This document shows positions 25,786-34,356 of a DNA stretch of 35,669 nucleotides, piece after piece. The DNA is from an uncultured Psychroflexus sp. Lineage in GTDB: Bacteria; Bacteroidota; Bacteroidia; Flavobacteriales; Flavobacteriaceae. Both the position numbers and the translations under genes were made by a program. The DNA lies in the NCBI GenBank assembly GCA_913056525.1, contig CAJXLO010000014.1, positions 1 through 35,669 on the forward strand, written 5' to 3'. Within the stretch, counting starts at the first letter, position 1; every line of letters starts with the position of its first letter. The notes under the pieces were generated by a model. The model was given only the letters and a program-made list of their open reading frames with translations, was not told the DNA's origin and did not search any database.

Positions 25786-26471
25786 TAATTAACACTTATG
25801 TTATCAAATAATATCTTAAAACTACCGTCTTCGTTCTGATGCGTTTTGGCGATCTTAATTCCTTGGATCTCGTTATAATCTTCCCAGGTTGTGGTCATTC
25901 TGGGTTCATCTGAACCTTGCGGAAAGTAAGACCATTCTCTGATGATGTGCTCATCATCTACATATACTTTATAAGTGTCGCCCGGCGTATAACCAGTATC
26001 TTTTCCATAGCTTACTGTAAGTTCAGTCATTTTTTTGCCGGATAAGGGAGCTTTTACGTTCTTTTTAATGGACTTCTTGATGTTGTTATCCCAAACAAGA
26101 TGGAAAGGATAGATCAACCAGTATTGGTCATTGATGAACTTTTGGTCAATGTCCTTGAAATTTTCTTTTTCAGCTCGGTTGTAAGTGATCGATTCTAATG
26201 AATCTATCGCTGTATCTAACATGGTAACTTCATCTATGCCCGGCTTCCAGCTCCATTTTCTTTTGGCGATGGTCTCTCCTTTCATCTCTACGATAAACTC
26301 ATAGGTTAGACTATCTACCTCGTTCCATTGGTCTAAACCATTGGCCTCGGCAATCTTATCGGAAAGCGTTACTATTTCATTGTTCTGCTCTTCCTTTTTA
26401 TCATTGTTTGATTTAGGCTGTTGACAGGCAATGATCAGCACAAAGATCAATAAGAATGTATATTTTTTCAT
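25785..26471 (-). CDS. Lipoprotein of unknown function, first gene of the kynurenine operon
   Basis: 228 residues. Signal peptide with lipobox I-I-A-C (Cys16), a short charged linker, then a beta-rich body: LTYEFIVEMKGETIAKRKWSWKP, EKENFKDIDQKFINDQYWLI, a PFHLVWDNN motif, MTELTVSYG, DTYKVYVDDEHIIREWSY and IQGIKIAKTHQNEDG. This resembles Bacteroidota outer-membrane lipoproteins with a LolA/LolB-like half-barrel. It heads the operon and overlaps kynU by one base, so it may be linked to kynurenine or tryptophan handling, but nothing in its sequence shows that. Confidence 0.75.
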   Translation of the reverse strand: MKKYTFLLIFVLIIACQQPKSNNDKKEEQNNEIVTLSDKIAEANGLDQWNEVDSLTYEFIVEMKGETIAKRKWSWKPGIDEVTMLDTAIDSLESITYNRAEKENFKDIDQKFINDQYWLIYPFHLVWDNNIKKSIKKNVKAPLSGKKMTELTVSYGKDTGYTPGDTYKVYVDDEHIIREWSYFPQGSDEPRMTTTWEDYNEIQGIKIAKTHQNEDGSFKILFDNISVN

Positions 26472-26489
26472 AAAGATAATTTTTTATTG

Positions 26490-26520
26490 TAAAGATAATC
26501 TTTAAAACAGGAACTGACAA
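26490..26520 (-). promoter_or_regulatory. Candidate promoter of the kynurenine operon
   Basis: On the minus strand TTG (26518-26520) is followed after 20 bases by TATCTTTA (26490-26497), one mismatch from TAnnTTTG. The box ends 18 bases before the lipoprotein ATG at 26471. A second copy of TATCTTTA-like sequence overlaps the start codon. Confidence 0.45.
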
Positions 26521-26603
26521 GATTTTTAATACCTGGCTAAAATTGATCTCATTTAGGTTGTGTTATTATAAAAAATTAACGACTTTTAAACAAATTATCT
26601 CTT

Positions 26604-27221
26604 ATGGCTGAACTTTTAAAACTCTACGAAGAAAATCCATCTGAAAAGAGGATCAAAAAGATCGTTGATGTCCTGAAAAATGGCGGTTTGGTGATCTACC
26701 CTACGGATACGGTCTATGGATTAGGATGTGATATCAACAATAGCAAGGCATTGGAAAAATTAGCATTGATAAAAGGAGTTAAACTGGCGAAGGCCAACTT
26801 TTCCTTTATTTGTGAAGACCTGAGCAACTTGTCCGAATATGTAGCACAATTGAACGCTAACACTTTCAAGGTGCTCAAACGGAACCTTCCAGGTCCTTAC
26901 ACCTTTGTGCTTCCGGGTAACAATAATCTACCTACCGTTTTCAAAAAGAAAAAGACCGTAGGTATCAGAGTAACCACAAACAACATCTGCCAGTCCATCG
27001 TCAGGGAGCTTGGAAATCCTATCGTATCAACATCCATCAAGGATGAAGATGAAGTGCTGGAATATACCACCGATCCTGAACTGATAAAGGAGAAATGGGA
27101 TAAACACGTGGATATCGTTATCGATGCAGGTTTTGGTGGGAATGTTGCTTCTACCGTAATCGACCTGTCTACGCCGGAGCCGGAACTCATTCGCAAAGGA
27201 AAGGGAAGTACGGATATTTGA
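26604..27221 (+). CDS. YciO/Sua5/YrdC-family protein (threonylcarbamoyl-AMP synthase fold)
   Basis: 205 residues, the single-domain form. Motifs: GGLVIYPTDTVYGLGCD (27-43), ALIKGVKLAKANFSFICEDL in the nucleotide-binding loop, LPGPYTFVLPG, KTVGIRVTT, and GNPIVSTSI followed by STVIDLSTPEPELIRKGKGS. The loop and the KGVK/FSF pattern are closer to YciO than to TsaC/Sua5, so the catalytic tetrad may differ; activity in tRNA t6A synthesis is possible but not assured. The GT2 gene begins 3 bases downstream. Confidence 0.9.
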   Translation: MAELLKLYEENPSEKRIKKIVDVLKNGGLVIYPTDTVYGLGCDINNSKALEKLALIKGVKLAKANFSFICEDLSNLSEYVAQLNANTFKVLKRNLPGPYTFVLPGNNNLPTVFKKKKTVGIRVTTNNICQSIVRELGNPIVSTSIKDEDEVLEYTTDPELIKEKWDKHVDIVIDAGFGGNVASTVIDLSTPEPELIRKGKGSTDI

Positions 27222-27224
27222 TCG

Positions 27225-28052
27225 ATGAAGAACGCTTTAAGCATCCTGATATCGACTATGAACCGGACTTCTTTAGAATTCCTGCATTCGATGTTCCCCG
27301 ATCAACAACTGGATGAGCTGAACATACTGATTATCAATCAAACTCGTAGAGAACCTCTGGAAACAAATGAGGAAAACATCAAAGTTATCAACACTGACGA
27401 GTTCGGATTGAGCAAAAGCAGGAATCTCGCACTGGATCAATGTCAGACCAGGTACGCTTTGCTTGCGGATGATGATGTTATCTATACAAGTGACTTTATC
27501 AAAAGGATAGAAAATGCTTATCAAAAATTTCCAGATGCGGCATTGATCGGTTTTAAATTGCAAAGACCCGACGGTTCTGACCATAAGCAATATCCTTTGT
27601 CGGACAAGGCACTTAAGGTAACTGGGAACAATTATATGTTATCCAGTGCAGAGATCAGCCTCAACAGGGAAAGAATCGGGGAATATCAACTCGAGTTCTG
27701 TACCTTTTTCGGCCTGGGATCATCGATGTTTAATTCTTGTGAAGAAACGCTTTTTTTGCGTAGTTTGCTCAAACGAAGGGAAAAGGCCTTTTTTGTTAAC
27801 GAAACTATCGGAACGCATAAAGATGCCAGTACTGGTCATGATCCGTTGGACAAGGATTTTATCCAGGCCTTGACCGCGTGCCAATTCTTTACTTTTGGAT
27901 TTGGGAGTTTTTTCTGGCTGATCTATTATCTGATGAAAGTAAGGTCCGCTCATAGACCGGATAGTAAACAATTGATAACTGCTTTTAAAAGAGGAGCGAA
28001 TGGTATTTATAAGGCAAATCGACTCAAAAAGGAAATCGTAGATCAACTATGA
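27225..28052 (+). CDS. Family 2 glycosyltransferase-like protein
   Basis: 275 residues. An N-terminal GT-A Rossmann region (ALSILISTMNRTSLEFL, then LNILIINQT) is followed by GLSKSRNLALDQC (61-73) and the metal-binding DDD at 82-84 in YALLADDDVIYTSDF. The acceptor half has FGLGSSMFNSCEETLFLRSL and GTHKDASTGHD. A hydrophobic stretch (about 218-236, FFTFGFGSFFWLIYYLMKV) suggests membrane contact. Donor and acceptor are unknown. Its TGA overlaps the ATG of the phosphoethanolamine-transferase-like gene, so the two probably act on the same envelope glycolipid. Confidence 0.85.
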   Translation: MKNALSILISTMNRTSLEFLHSMFPDQQLDELNILIINQTRREPLETNEENIKVINTDEFGLSKSRNLALDQCQTRYALLADDDVIYTSDFIKRIENAYQKFPDAALIGFKLQRPDGSDHKQYPLSDKALKVTGNNYMLSSAEISLNRERIGEYQLEFCTFFGLGSSMFNSCEETLFLRSLLKRREKAFFVNETIGTHKDASTGHDPLDKDFIQALTACQFFTFGFGSFFWLIYYLMKVRSAHRPDSKQLITAFKRGANGIYKANRLKKEIVDQL

Positions 28053-29644
28053 AACAAAGGATAAAATTCTTAGCCTGGTGGTTCTTCCCTGTCATTTTAC
28101 ATAGCGTTTACCAGTTGTTGATGCACGGTAAACGCGCTTATGTTATGTATGACGCAGCAGAAAACACAGCATTTGCCCTGATCATTCTTTTGATATTATC
28201 CATACTCAAAGGCAAATGGCGTAGCTTTGTTACAAGAGCATCTTATGTAATGTTCATACTTACCTTGCTTTTCGAAGGTTTGTATTATGATATTTTTGCC
28301 ACTTATTTTAGTTCGTCCGCATTGTTCATTTTTCTGGAAACCAATACTGCAGAAGCTTTCGAGTTCTCAGAGAGCTATTTGCAACCCAGGATGTGGACCA
28401 ATGTGATCATCGCGGTATTGATGATATTTGCATTTTTTAAAAGATCTGATGCTGCTCAACTGAAAACTATCTTTAAGCTTCCTATCCTTATAAAGTTTAT
28501 AGCGGTCATCCTACTGGGATATCTTATCAAAACAAGCGGTTATATCATTGCTAATGTTCCTTATGCTATATTAAAATCATCTTTTGAATATTATCAGGAA
28601 AAACAAAAAATGCAGGCTTACCAAGTGGATCGACCTGAAGGAAATTTTGAGAATGTAACTGCTGAAAATTCTGAAGATCAGCAAATTTATGTGATGGTAA
28701 TCGGCGAATCGACTTCCCGAAGACATTTGGGAATTTATGGATATCCCCGAGAAACCACGCCTAATTTCAAGAAAAAGCAAGATGAACTTTTAGTTTATTC
28801 CGATATCGTAAGTACTTCAGCGACAACCATTCAGTCTTTAAAGAAAGCACTCACGCTCAACAATTTTAAAGACCCGAAACAAGAATCTACGTTGATCCAG
28901 TTGATGAATCAGGCGGGATTTGAGACGCACTGGATATCTAATCAGAAACCAGTAGGTATCTATGATAGTTTCGTAACGCAAATGGCTAAAGCTTCCGATC
29001 ATTATACGTTTAAAAACACCACAATCTATTCATCGGTAACACCTTATGATGATGTGCTTTTACCGCATTATGAAGCCGCATTGGAATCTGATGCAGAAAA
29101 GGTTTTTATCGCCGTTCATCTGCTGGGTACGCACGCCAAGTATAATTATCGCTATCCGGAAAAGTTCGAATATTTTAAAGGCCAATCGCCGAGCCAATTC
29201 CAGCACAAAACCGCCCAAGAAACGGTTAATCAATACGATAATGCCATTCGCTATGTCGATCATCTTGTCAAGAAAATGAACGATCAATTAGAAAAAAAGC
29301 AAGCCAACAGTTATCTGCTTTATTTCTCTGATCACGGCGATGAAGTCTATGATATCCGCGATTTTCAAGGTCATAATGACGATAATCCTACGCCAGCGAT
29401 GTTTGAGATCCCGTTTGTTCTGTGGCGATCAAAAGCTCATAAACAACAATTCCAGATTGCAGAAGATACCACGCGAGCAGCAACCATTGATCATTTGATT
29501 TACAGCATGAGCGATCTTTCCGGTGTTGATTTTAAAAGATTTCAAGCGGAAAAAAGCATCTTCTCCAAACAATATCAAGAACCGAACAAAAGAATATTAG
29601 GTAGCCGCCGAGATGAATACCGGGAATTGATTAAAAAAGATTGA
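28049..29644 (+). CDS. EptA/CptA-like membrane phosphoethanolamine transferase (sulfatase fold)
   Basis: 531 residues. Five hydrophobic segments occupy residues 1-175 (near 8-25, 40-53, 64-83, 117-130 and 150-170), followed by a periplasmic alkaline-phosphatase/sulfatase-like domain. That domain opens with VMVIGESTSRRHLGIYGYPR: Glu220 is the expected zinc ligand and Thr222 the phosphoryl-accepting nucleophile. ETTPNF, STSATTIQSLKKALTL and YFSDHGDEVYD with the later GHNDDN complete the metal site. This fits transfer of phosphoethanolamine to lipid A, core sugar or another glycan. Translationally coupled to the GT2 gene, and lpxK lies convergent 20 bases away. Confidence 0.88.
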   Translation: MKQRIKFLAWWFFPVILHSVYQLLMHGKRAYVMYDAAENTAFALIILLILSILKGKWRSFVTRASYVMFILTLLFEGLYYDIFATYFSSSALFIFLETNTAEAFEFSESYLQPRMWTNVIIAVLMIFAFFKRSDAAQLKTIFKLPILIKFIAVILLGYLIKTSGYIIANVPYAILKSSFEYYQEKQKMQAYQVDRPEGNFENVTAENSEDQQIYVMVIGESTSRRHLGIYGYPRETTPNFKKKQDELLVYSDIVSTSATTIQSLKKALTLNNFKDPKQESTLIQLMNQAGFETHWISNQKPVGIYDSFVTQMAKASDHYTFKNTTIYSSVTPYDDVLLPHYEAALESDAEKVFIAVHLLGTHAKYNYRYPEKFEYFKGQSPSQFQHKTAQETVNQYDNAIRYVDHLVKKMNDQLEKKQANSYLLYFSDHGDEVYDIRDFQGHNDDNPTPAMFEIPFVLWRSKAHKQQFQIAEDTTRAATIDHLIYSMSDLSGVDFKRFQAEKSIFSKQYQEPNKRILGSRRDEYRELIKKD

Positions 29645-29648
29645 GTTT

Positions 29649-29669
29649 ACTAATTTTCAAAATATTAGT
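29649..29669. terminator. Weak bidirectional hairpin between the EptA-like gene and lpxK
   Basis: ACTAAT (29649-29654) pairs with ATTAGT (29664-29669) around an AT-rich loop, and overlaps the lpxK stop. The stem is AT-only except its ends and lacks a long T tail, so support is weak. Confidence 0.25.
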
Positions 29670-30669
29670 CCATTTTCAATTTATACTTGAGCTTTTCAAA
29701 AAACTTCTCTTCTTCATCTAAAATCTGGAATCGGATAGGTAAATAATACACTTCTTCTAATTCCTTAAAGTTTTTCAATCTCATAAAATCTTTTTGCGTT
29801 GTTAAAATAGGCTGTTGGCTGATCATTTGAGCTATTTCTTTTCTCGTAAAAGAATGGTGATCGGGAAAGCGCAAATGCCGGAATTTCTTATGCAATCCAT
29901 TTAGATGATCAATAAGTGGCTGTGGCTGAGCAATGCCAGTGACTAAGGTAAATTGATCAATATCAGATAATAATACATTTTCTTTTCTGCCGATAATCTG
30001 ATCAGCGTAAACGATAGTAGAAAAGAAAACCGGCTGCTGGCCATAATCTTGCAGTTTCTTTTTCAGCCGATTTTTTTCTGCAACAGGAGCAATATTTGGG
30101 GTTTTAGTCACGATGATAAAATCTGACCGCCGTGCCGAACTTTTAGTATCGCGTAAATTTCCTGCCGGTAGCAATAAATCACTAGAAAAAGGCTTTTGAT
30201 ACATGGTTAAAAGAATATTGACATCCGCTTGAACCGCTCGATGTTGAAACGCATCATCTAATAAAATAAGCTCCGGTTGATATTCAGATTCCAGCTTTTG
30301 CATGCCATGGACTCTTTTTTCATCCACCGCAACGGTTACGACCGGAAATTGAAGTTTGAATTGTAAAGGTTCGTCGCCAACTTCAGTAGCTGTTTTTTCT
30401 AATCTGACTTCCTGAAATCCTTTAGATTGCCGTTTGTATCCACGACTGAGAATAGCCATTTTATGATCTTGCTGAAAGTGATCAACTAAAAAGGAAATGA
30501 AGGGCGTTTTTCCACTGCCGCCTACGTTAAGGTTTCCAATGCAGATACTTGGCGTTTTAAATTCTTGACTTTTGAAAATATTTTTATCGTATAGCAGATT
30601 TCGTAAACGAATGATCAATCCGTAAAGTAAGGCCAATGGATAAAGTAATTTTCTTAAAGCTGTCATCAT
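29665..30669 (-). CDS. lpxK: Tetraacyldisaccharide 4'-kinase
   Basis: 334 residues, normal length. A membrane-associating N-terminal helix (LRKLLYPLALLYGLIIRLRNLLYD) is followed by the P-loop GNLNVGGSGKTPF (46-58), ILSRGYKR, VGDEPLQFKLQFP, ILLDDAFQHR and LPAGNLRDTKSS, all LpxK hallmarks. It phosphorylates the 4' position of the lipid A precursor at the inner-membrane face. It is transcribed toward the EptA-like gene. An imperfect -7 box (TACTTTCG, minus strand) lies just before its start. Confidence 0.97.
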   Translation of the reverse strand: MMTALRKLLYPLALLYGLIIRLRNLLYDKNIFKSQEFKTPSICIGNLNVGGSGKTPFISFLVDHFQQDHKMAILSRGYKRQSKGFQEVRLEKTATEVGDEPLQFKLQFPVVTVAVDEKRVHGMQKLESEYQPELILLDDAFQHRAVQADVNILLTMYQKPFSSDLLLPAGNLRDTKSSARRSDFIIVTKTPNIAPVAEKNRLKKKLQDYGQQPVFFSTIVYADQIIGRKENVLLSDIDQFTLVTGIAQPQPLIDHLNGLHKKFRHLRFPDHHSFTRKEIAQMISQQPILTTQKDFMRLKNFKELEEVYYLPIRFQILDEEEKFFEKLKYKLKMD

Positions 30670-30739
30670 TGCGAAAGTATAATTTTTATTTTTACACGAG
30701 TTTTTAAAATAACCACTAAATTTTAAATAAAAACAAACT

Positions 30740-31834
30740 ATGATTATAAAAGAAATTTGTGCTGCTTTAGATGAATTGGCACCGGAGTACTTCGCCGAAG
30801 ATTTTGATAATGTAGGTTTAATAGTAGGAGATGCTCATCAAGAAGTCAAAAAAGCATTGATTACGTTAGACACCACAGAAGCCGTTGTAGATGAAGCGAT
30901 TGAGAAAGATTGCGCGTTGATCATCAGCTTTCATCCGATTATTTTTAAAGGACTAAAACGATTAAATCCAACGGACTATGTGTCTCGAGCGGTGATTAAA
31001 GCTATTAAAAATGATATTGGCATTTATGCGACACACACAGCATTAGATAATATTCACAAAGGAACCAATCGTTCTATGGCAGATCAGTTAGATTTAAAAA
31101 ATTGTGAAATATTGGTTCCCAAGCCGGCGAGCATTAAAAAATTAACGACTTATATTCCGGTTGATGATACGGAAAAAGTAAGAGAAGCCTTGTTTGCCGC
31201 CGGCGCCGGAAATATCGGTAATTATGAACGCTGCAGTTTTACCCTGGCAGGAACCGGCTCTTTTAAAGGAAATGAAGATTCTAATCCGGTAAAAGGAGAG
31301 CGCGGAATCACCCAGTTGGAACCGGAGAATCAATTGAATATCACCTATGCGGCTCACAGAGAATCAGCGGTTTTAAAGGCTTTGTTTCACGCACATCCTT
31401 ATGAAGAAGTTGCTTATGAAGTAGAAACTTTAGAAAATCAAAATCAACAACGCGGCATTGGAATGATAGGTGATTTACCAGAAACGATGTCAGAAAAAGA
31501 ACTTCTTGATTGGCTGAAAAAGAAATTTCATACACCATGCATCCGGCATTCGGTTTTAACCGGCAATAAGATCAATAGAGTAGCAGTTTTAGGTGGAAGT
31601 GGATCATTCGCTATAAACAAAGCTAAATCACTAGGTGCCGATGCTTTTGTGACTGCAGATTTAAAATATCATGATTTCTTTCAATCAGAAGGCAATTTAT
31701 TATTAGCTGACATTGGACATTTTGAAAGTGAACAGTTTACAAAAGCACTTTTATATGATTATCTTAAGGAAAAATTTCCTAATTTTGCACCTGTTTTAGC
31801 AGAAACCAATACAAATCCTGTTCAATACACATAA
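30740..31834 (+). CDS. NIF3-like dinuclear metal-centre hexameric protein
   Basis: 364 residues, the long form with a central PII/CutA-like insertion (about 125-240: KKLTTYIPVDDTEKVREALF to VLKALFHAHPYEEVAYEV). The flanking NIF3 halves supply metal ligands: SFHPIIFKGLKRL and ATHTALDNIHKG in the first, FVTADLKYHDF and IGHFESEQF in the second. NIF3 proteins form hexameric toroids with dinuclear metal sites; their activity is poorly defined (GTP cyclohydrolase I type 2 is one label in use). The coiled-coil gene follows after 2 bases, a pairing seen in many bacteria. Confidence 0.95.
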   Translation: MIIKEICAALDELAPEYFAEDFDNVGLIVGDAHQEVKKALITLDTTEAVVDEAIEKDCALIISFHPIIFKGLKRLNPTDYVSRAVIKAIKNDIGIYATHTALDNIHKGTNRSMADQLDLKNCEILVPKPASIKKLTTYIPVDDTEKVREALFAAGAGNIGNYERCSFTLAGTGSFKGNEDSNPVKGERGITQLEPENQLNITYAAHRESAVLKALFHAHPYEEVAYEVETLENQNQQRGIGMIGDLPETMSEKELLDWLKKKFHTPCIRHSVLTGNKINRVAVLGGSGSFAINKAKSLGADAFVTADLKYHDFFQSEGNLLLADIGHFESEQFTKALLYDYLKEKFPNFAPVLAETNTNPVQYT

Positions 31835-31836
31835 AT

Positions 31837-32622
31837 ATGGCTAAGAAAAAAGAACAAACGGTAGAAGAAAAACTTCGCGCATTATATGATTTACAGTTAG
31901 TTGACTCAAGAATTGACGAAATTAAACACATGCGTGGCGAATTACCTTTAGAAGTAGAAGACCTGGAAGATGAAGTTGCCGGTTTACAAAAAAGAATCGA
32001 AAAACTTGAAAACGACTTAGTTGATATTGAAGAAAAAGTAAAAAACAAGAAAATTGCTATAGATGAGTCTAATCAACTTATTAAAAGATATAAAGAGCAA
32101 CAAGATAACGTTAGGAATAATCGTGAATTTGATGCTTTAAGTAAAGAAATTGAATATCAGGAATTGGAAATAGAATTAGCCGAAAAGCATATTAAAGAAT
32201 TTCACGCGCAGACCAATCACAAGCAAGAGGTCATCGAAGAAACCAAAGCTGAGCTTGATGAGAAACAAAAGCATTTAGATCATAAAAAATCTGAATTAGA
32301 CGATATCCTAAAAGACACGGAAAAAGAAGAAAAACGCTTAGAAGAAAAGTCTGAAGAGATCAAATCTAATTTAGAAGAACGCCTGCAAAAAGCTTATGAT
32401 CGAATTAGAAATACGGTTAGAAATGGCCAGGCAGTTGTAACCATAGAACGTGGAGCTTCCGGTGGTTCTTTTATAACCATTCCACCACAGGTTCAAATGG
32501 AAATCGCAGCGAGAAGAAAAATTATGAGCGATGAACATAGCGGAAGAATCCTGGTAGATGAAGAACTTGCCGGAGAAGAAGAAGACAAAATGAGAGAGCT
32601 TTTTACATCTATTGAAAAGTAA
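31837..32622 (+). CDS. Coiled-coil CT398/DUF164-family protein with lost zinc ribbon
   Basis: 261 residues. A long antiparallel coiled coil spans about 10-185, followed by a short domain homologous to the C4 zinc ribbon of the family: GASGGSFITIPPQVQMEIA (206-224) and SDEHSGRILVDEEL (231-244). In zinc-binding members these read GxCGGCF and CxxCGRIL; here the four ligand positions are Ser208, Ser211, Asp232 and Ser235, and the protein has no cysteine at all. Zinc binding there is therefore ruled out, while the fold residues are kept. Translationally close to the NIF3-family gene (2-base gap). Function of the family is not established. Confidence 0.9.
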   Translation: MAKKKEQTVEEKLRALYDLQLVDSRIDEIKHMRGELPLEVEDLEDEVAGLQKRIEKLENDLVDIEEKVKNKKIAIDESNQLIKRYKEQQDNVRNNREFDALSKEIEYQELEIELAEKHIKEFHAQTNHKQEVIEETKAELDEKQKHLDHKKSELDDILKDTEKEEKRLEEKSEEIKSNLEERLQKAYDRIRNTVRNGQAVVTIERGASGGSFITIPPQVQMEIAARRKIMSDEHSGRILVDEELAGEEEDKMRELFTSIEK

Positions 32623-32722
32623 ATCATTTACTTATAACACTCATCTTTTAATTTTAAAATGCGTTTATACTGATTAATTTAATCGCATATGTTTAATAAT
32701 ACATCTTGCTTATTAAGATTAT

Positions 32723-33499
32723 ATGAGCTTGCTAATAACTTTAAGATTATTTTCAAAAAATAGTTTTAATGTGATCTTTATAAATAGAACAATATTTATA
32801 GTTATTTTCATCTCAGCTTTACAATTATCATCAGCTCAGCAAACAGATGCTTATCAAGTCAAAGCCGTTAGTTCGATGAAAAAGGTCATGATGGGAACTG
32901 ACTTTTCTGCTCATATTGATTGGGATACTATTCCCAAAGCTAATTTATACGCACTTGCACCTATGAACCGATTACAAGGAGAAGTTACCATAATCGATGG
33001 GAAAATGCACGCATCTCAAGTTGATAAAGACAGCCAAGTAACCATAAGACATGATTATAAAGTTAAGTCGCCTTTTGCGGTTTATGCCCATGTAGATCAT
33101 TGGGAAAGCTATGAAACCAAATTGAGCACTAACAAGGTATCCGATATTCAAGATTTCATAGAAAAATTCGCTTCGGACAAAGGATATGACCTTGATAAGC
33201 CATTTCCATTTAGGATAAAAGGCAATTTCGATAAACTTAAATATCATATTATATCGATGCCAAAAGGACAAAAGAAGCATAATCATCAACTTCACCAACA
33301 AGCCAAGGAATTTTTTGATCTTCAAAACGAAAAAGGGGAATTACTGGGATTTTACTCGCGACAGCATCAGGGTATTTTTACGCACAAAGGTCAATTGATA
33401 CATGTCCATTTTGTAGATGACGAAGAAAAAAATGCCGGTCATCTGGATGGTTTATCTACTGAAGATACAACCGTTGAAGTTTTAGTGCCTGCTCCATGA
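32723..33499 (+). CDS. Exported acetolactate decarboxylase-like protein
   Basis: 258 residues from the ATG at 32723; an in-frame GTG 16 codons later would leave a more normal signal peptide ending SSAQ. The rest resembles alpha-acetolactate decarboxylase: MNRLQGEVTIIDGKMHASQV (81-100), SPFAVYAHVDHW, FPFRIKGNFDKLKYHII, LLGFYSRQHQGIFTHKG and LIHVHFVDDEEKNAGHLDG with the three metal His at 227, 229 and 240. The Arg that follows the GxF motif in the classical enzyme appears to be His175. Classical enzymes act on 2-acetolactate to give acetoin, mostly in the cytosol in fermenting bacteria. An exported form with an altered residue suggests a different substrate. It stands alone. Confidence 0.75.
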   Translation: MSLLITLRLFSKNSFNVIFINRTIFIVIFISALQLSSAQQTDAYQVKAVSSMKKVMMGTDFSAHIDWDTIPKANLYALAPMNRLQGEVTIIDGKMHASQVDKDSQVTIRHDYKVKSPFAVYAHVDHWESYETKLSTNKVSDIQDFIEKFASDKGYDLDKPFPFRIKGNFDKLKYHIISMPKGQKKHNHQLHQQAKEFFDLQNEKGELLGFYSRQHQGIFTHKGQLIHVHFVDDEEKNAGHLDGLSTEDTTVEVLVPAP

Positions 33500-33562
33500 T
33501 CCTAATTTTTAAATTGTTGTATTTTTATTTATCTTCAGGTAAGAAGTTAAATACAGATACAA

Positions 33563-33967
33563 ATGGATATCAGATGGAAGCAAAGGTTTGATAATTATCA
33601 AAATGCCATTAAGCCTTTGCATGAACTAAAAACTTTTGATATTAATATATTATCTTTTCTAGTGAAAGAAGGAATAATTAGACGCTTTAAGAATTCTCTT
33701 GATCTTGCTTGGAAGACTTTAAAAGATAAAATGGAATTTGATGGTTTACTTATCGATCAGATATCTCCTAAAATGGTAATGAAGAAAGCCTATCATCATC
33801 AATATATTGATGAGATCGATCTATGGTTAGCGATGATCAACGACAGGAATATTTTAAGCCATACATATAATGAAAAAGTTGTGAAACAGATCATTCCTAT
33901 TATAAAAAGGCAATATCTGCCGCTTTTAGACAAATTGCATGAAGCGCTATTAAAAGATGTAGAATGA
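33563..33967 (+). CDS. HEPN-type substrate-binding partner of a minimal nucleotidyltransferase (HI0074 family)
   Basis: 134 residues, all helical. It begins with the family pattern RWKQRFDNYQNAIKPL, has GIIRRFKNSLDLAWKTLKD, and ends with the HEPN motif W-L-A-M-I-N-D-R95-NILS-H100-TY (Rx4H). In HEPN/MNT modules the HEPN protein is an RNase-type toxin and the MNT protein neutralises it by modifying the tyrosine next to the histidine, here Tyr102. It overlaps the nucleotidyltransferase gene by 4 bases (ATGA). Confidence 0.9.
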   Translation: MDIRWKQRFDNYQNAIKPLHELKTFDINILSFLVKEGIIRRFKNSLDLAWKTLKDKMEFDGLLIDQISPKMVMKKAYHHQYIDEIDLWLAMINDRNILSHTYNEKVVKQIIPIIKRQYLPLLDKLHEALLKDVE

Positions 33968-34275
33968 TAACTTTATCAGCTTTACCGGAAACTATTCATA
34001 AAGAATTAAAAACTATTTTTGGTAAATATCCAAATATTAAAAAGGTCATACTTTATGGTTCAAGAGCTAAAGAAACCAATACCAAGCGAAGTGATATTGA
34101 TCTTGTCATAACTAATTCTCAATTAGACCGATTCACGTTTAGTAATATCAAATCTGAAATTGAAGAAAGTGACATTCCAAATCTTGTTGATATTCAGCTG
34201 CTTGAAGAAATCGATAACCAAGATCTTCTTGATCACATCAATAGAGTTGGTAAAGTTATTTATTGTAAAAGTTAA
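33964..34275 (+). CDS. Minimal nucleotidyltransferase (MNT) antitoxin-type protein
   Basis: 103 residues. The pol-beta nucleotidyltransferase motif GSRAK (32-36) with the two metal aspartates in RSDIDLVI (Asp44, Asp46) is intact, and the third acidic position may be Asp75-Ile-Gln in NLVDIQLL. Partner of the HEPN gene upstream, to which it is translationally coupled. The pair forms a type VII-like toxin-antitoxin module. Confidence 0.92.
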   Translation: MITLSALPETIHKELKTIFGKYPNIKKVILYGSRAKETNTKRSDIDLVITNSQLDRFTFSNIKSEIEESDIPNLVDIQLLEEIDNQDLLDHINRVGKVIYCKS

Positions 34276-34356
34276 CTACTCTTGAATTCAACAAATAAGT
34301 GCATTGAACTTTTTTAAAATACAGACTATTTATATATATTTATAAAAATATTTTTT

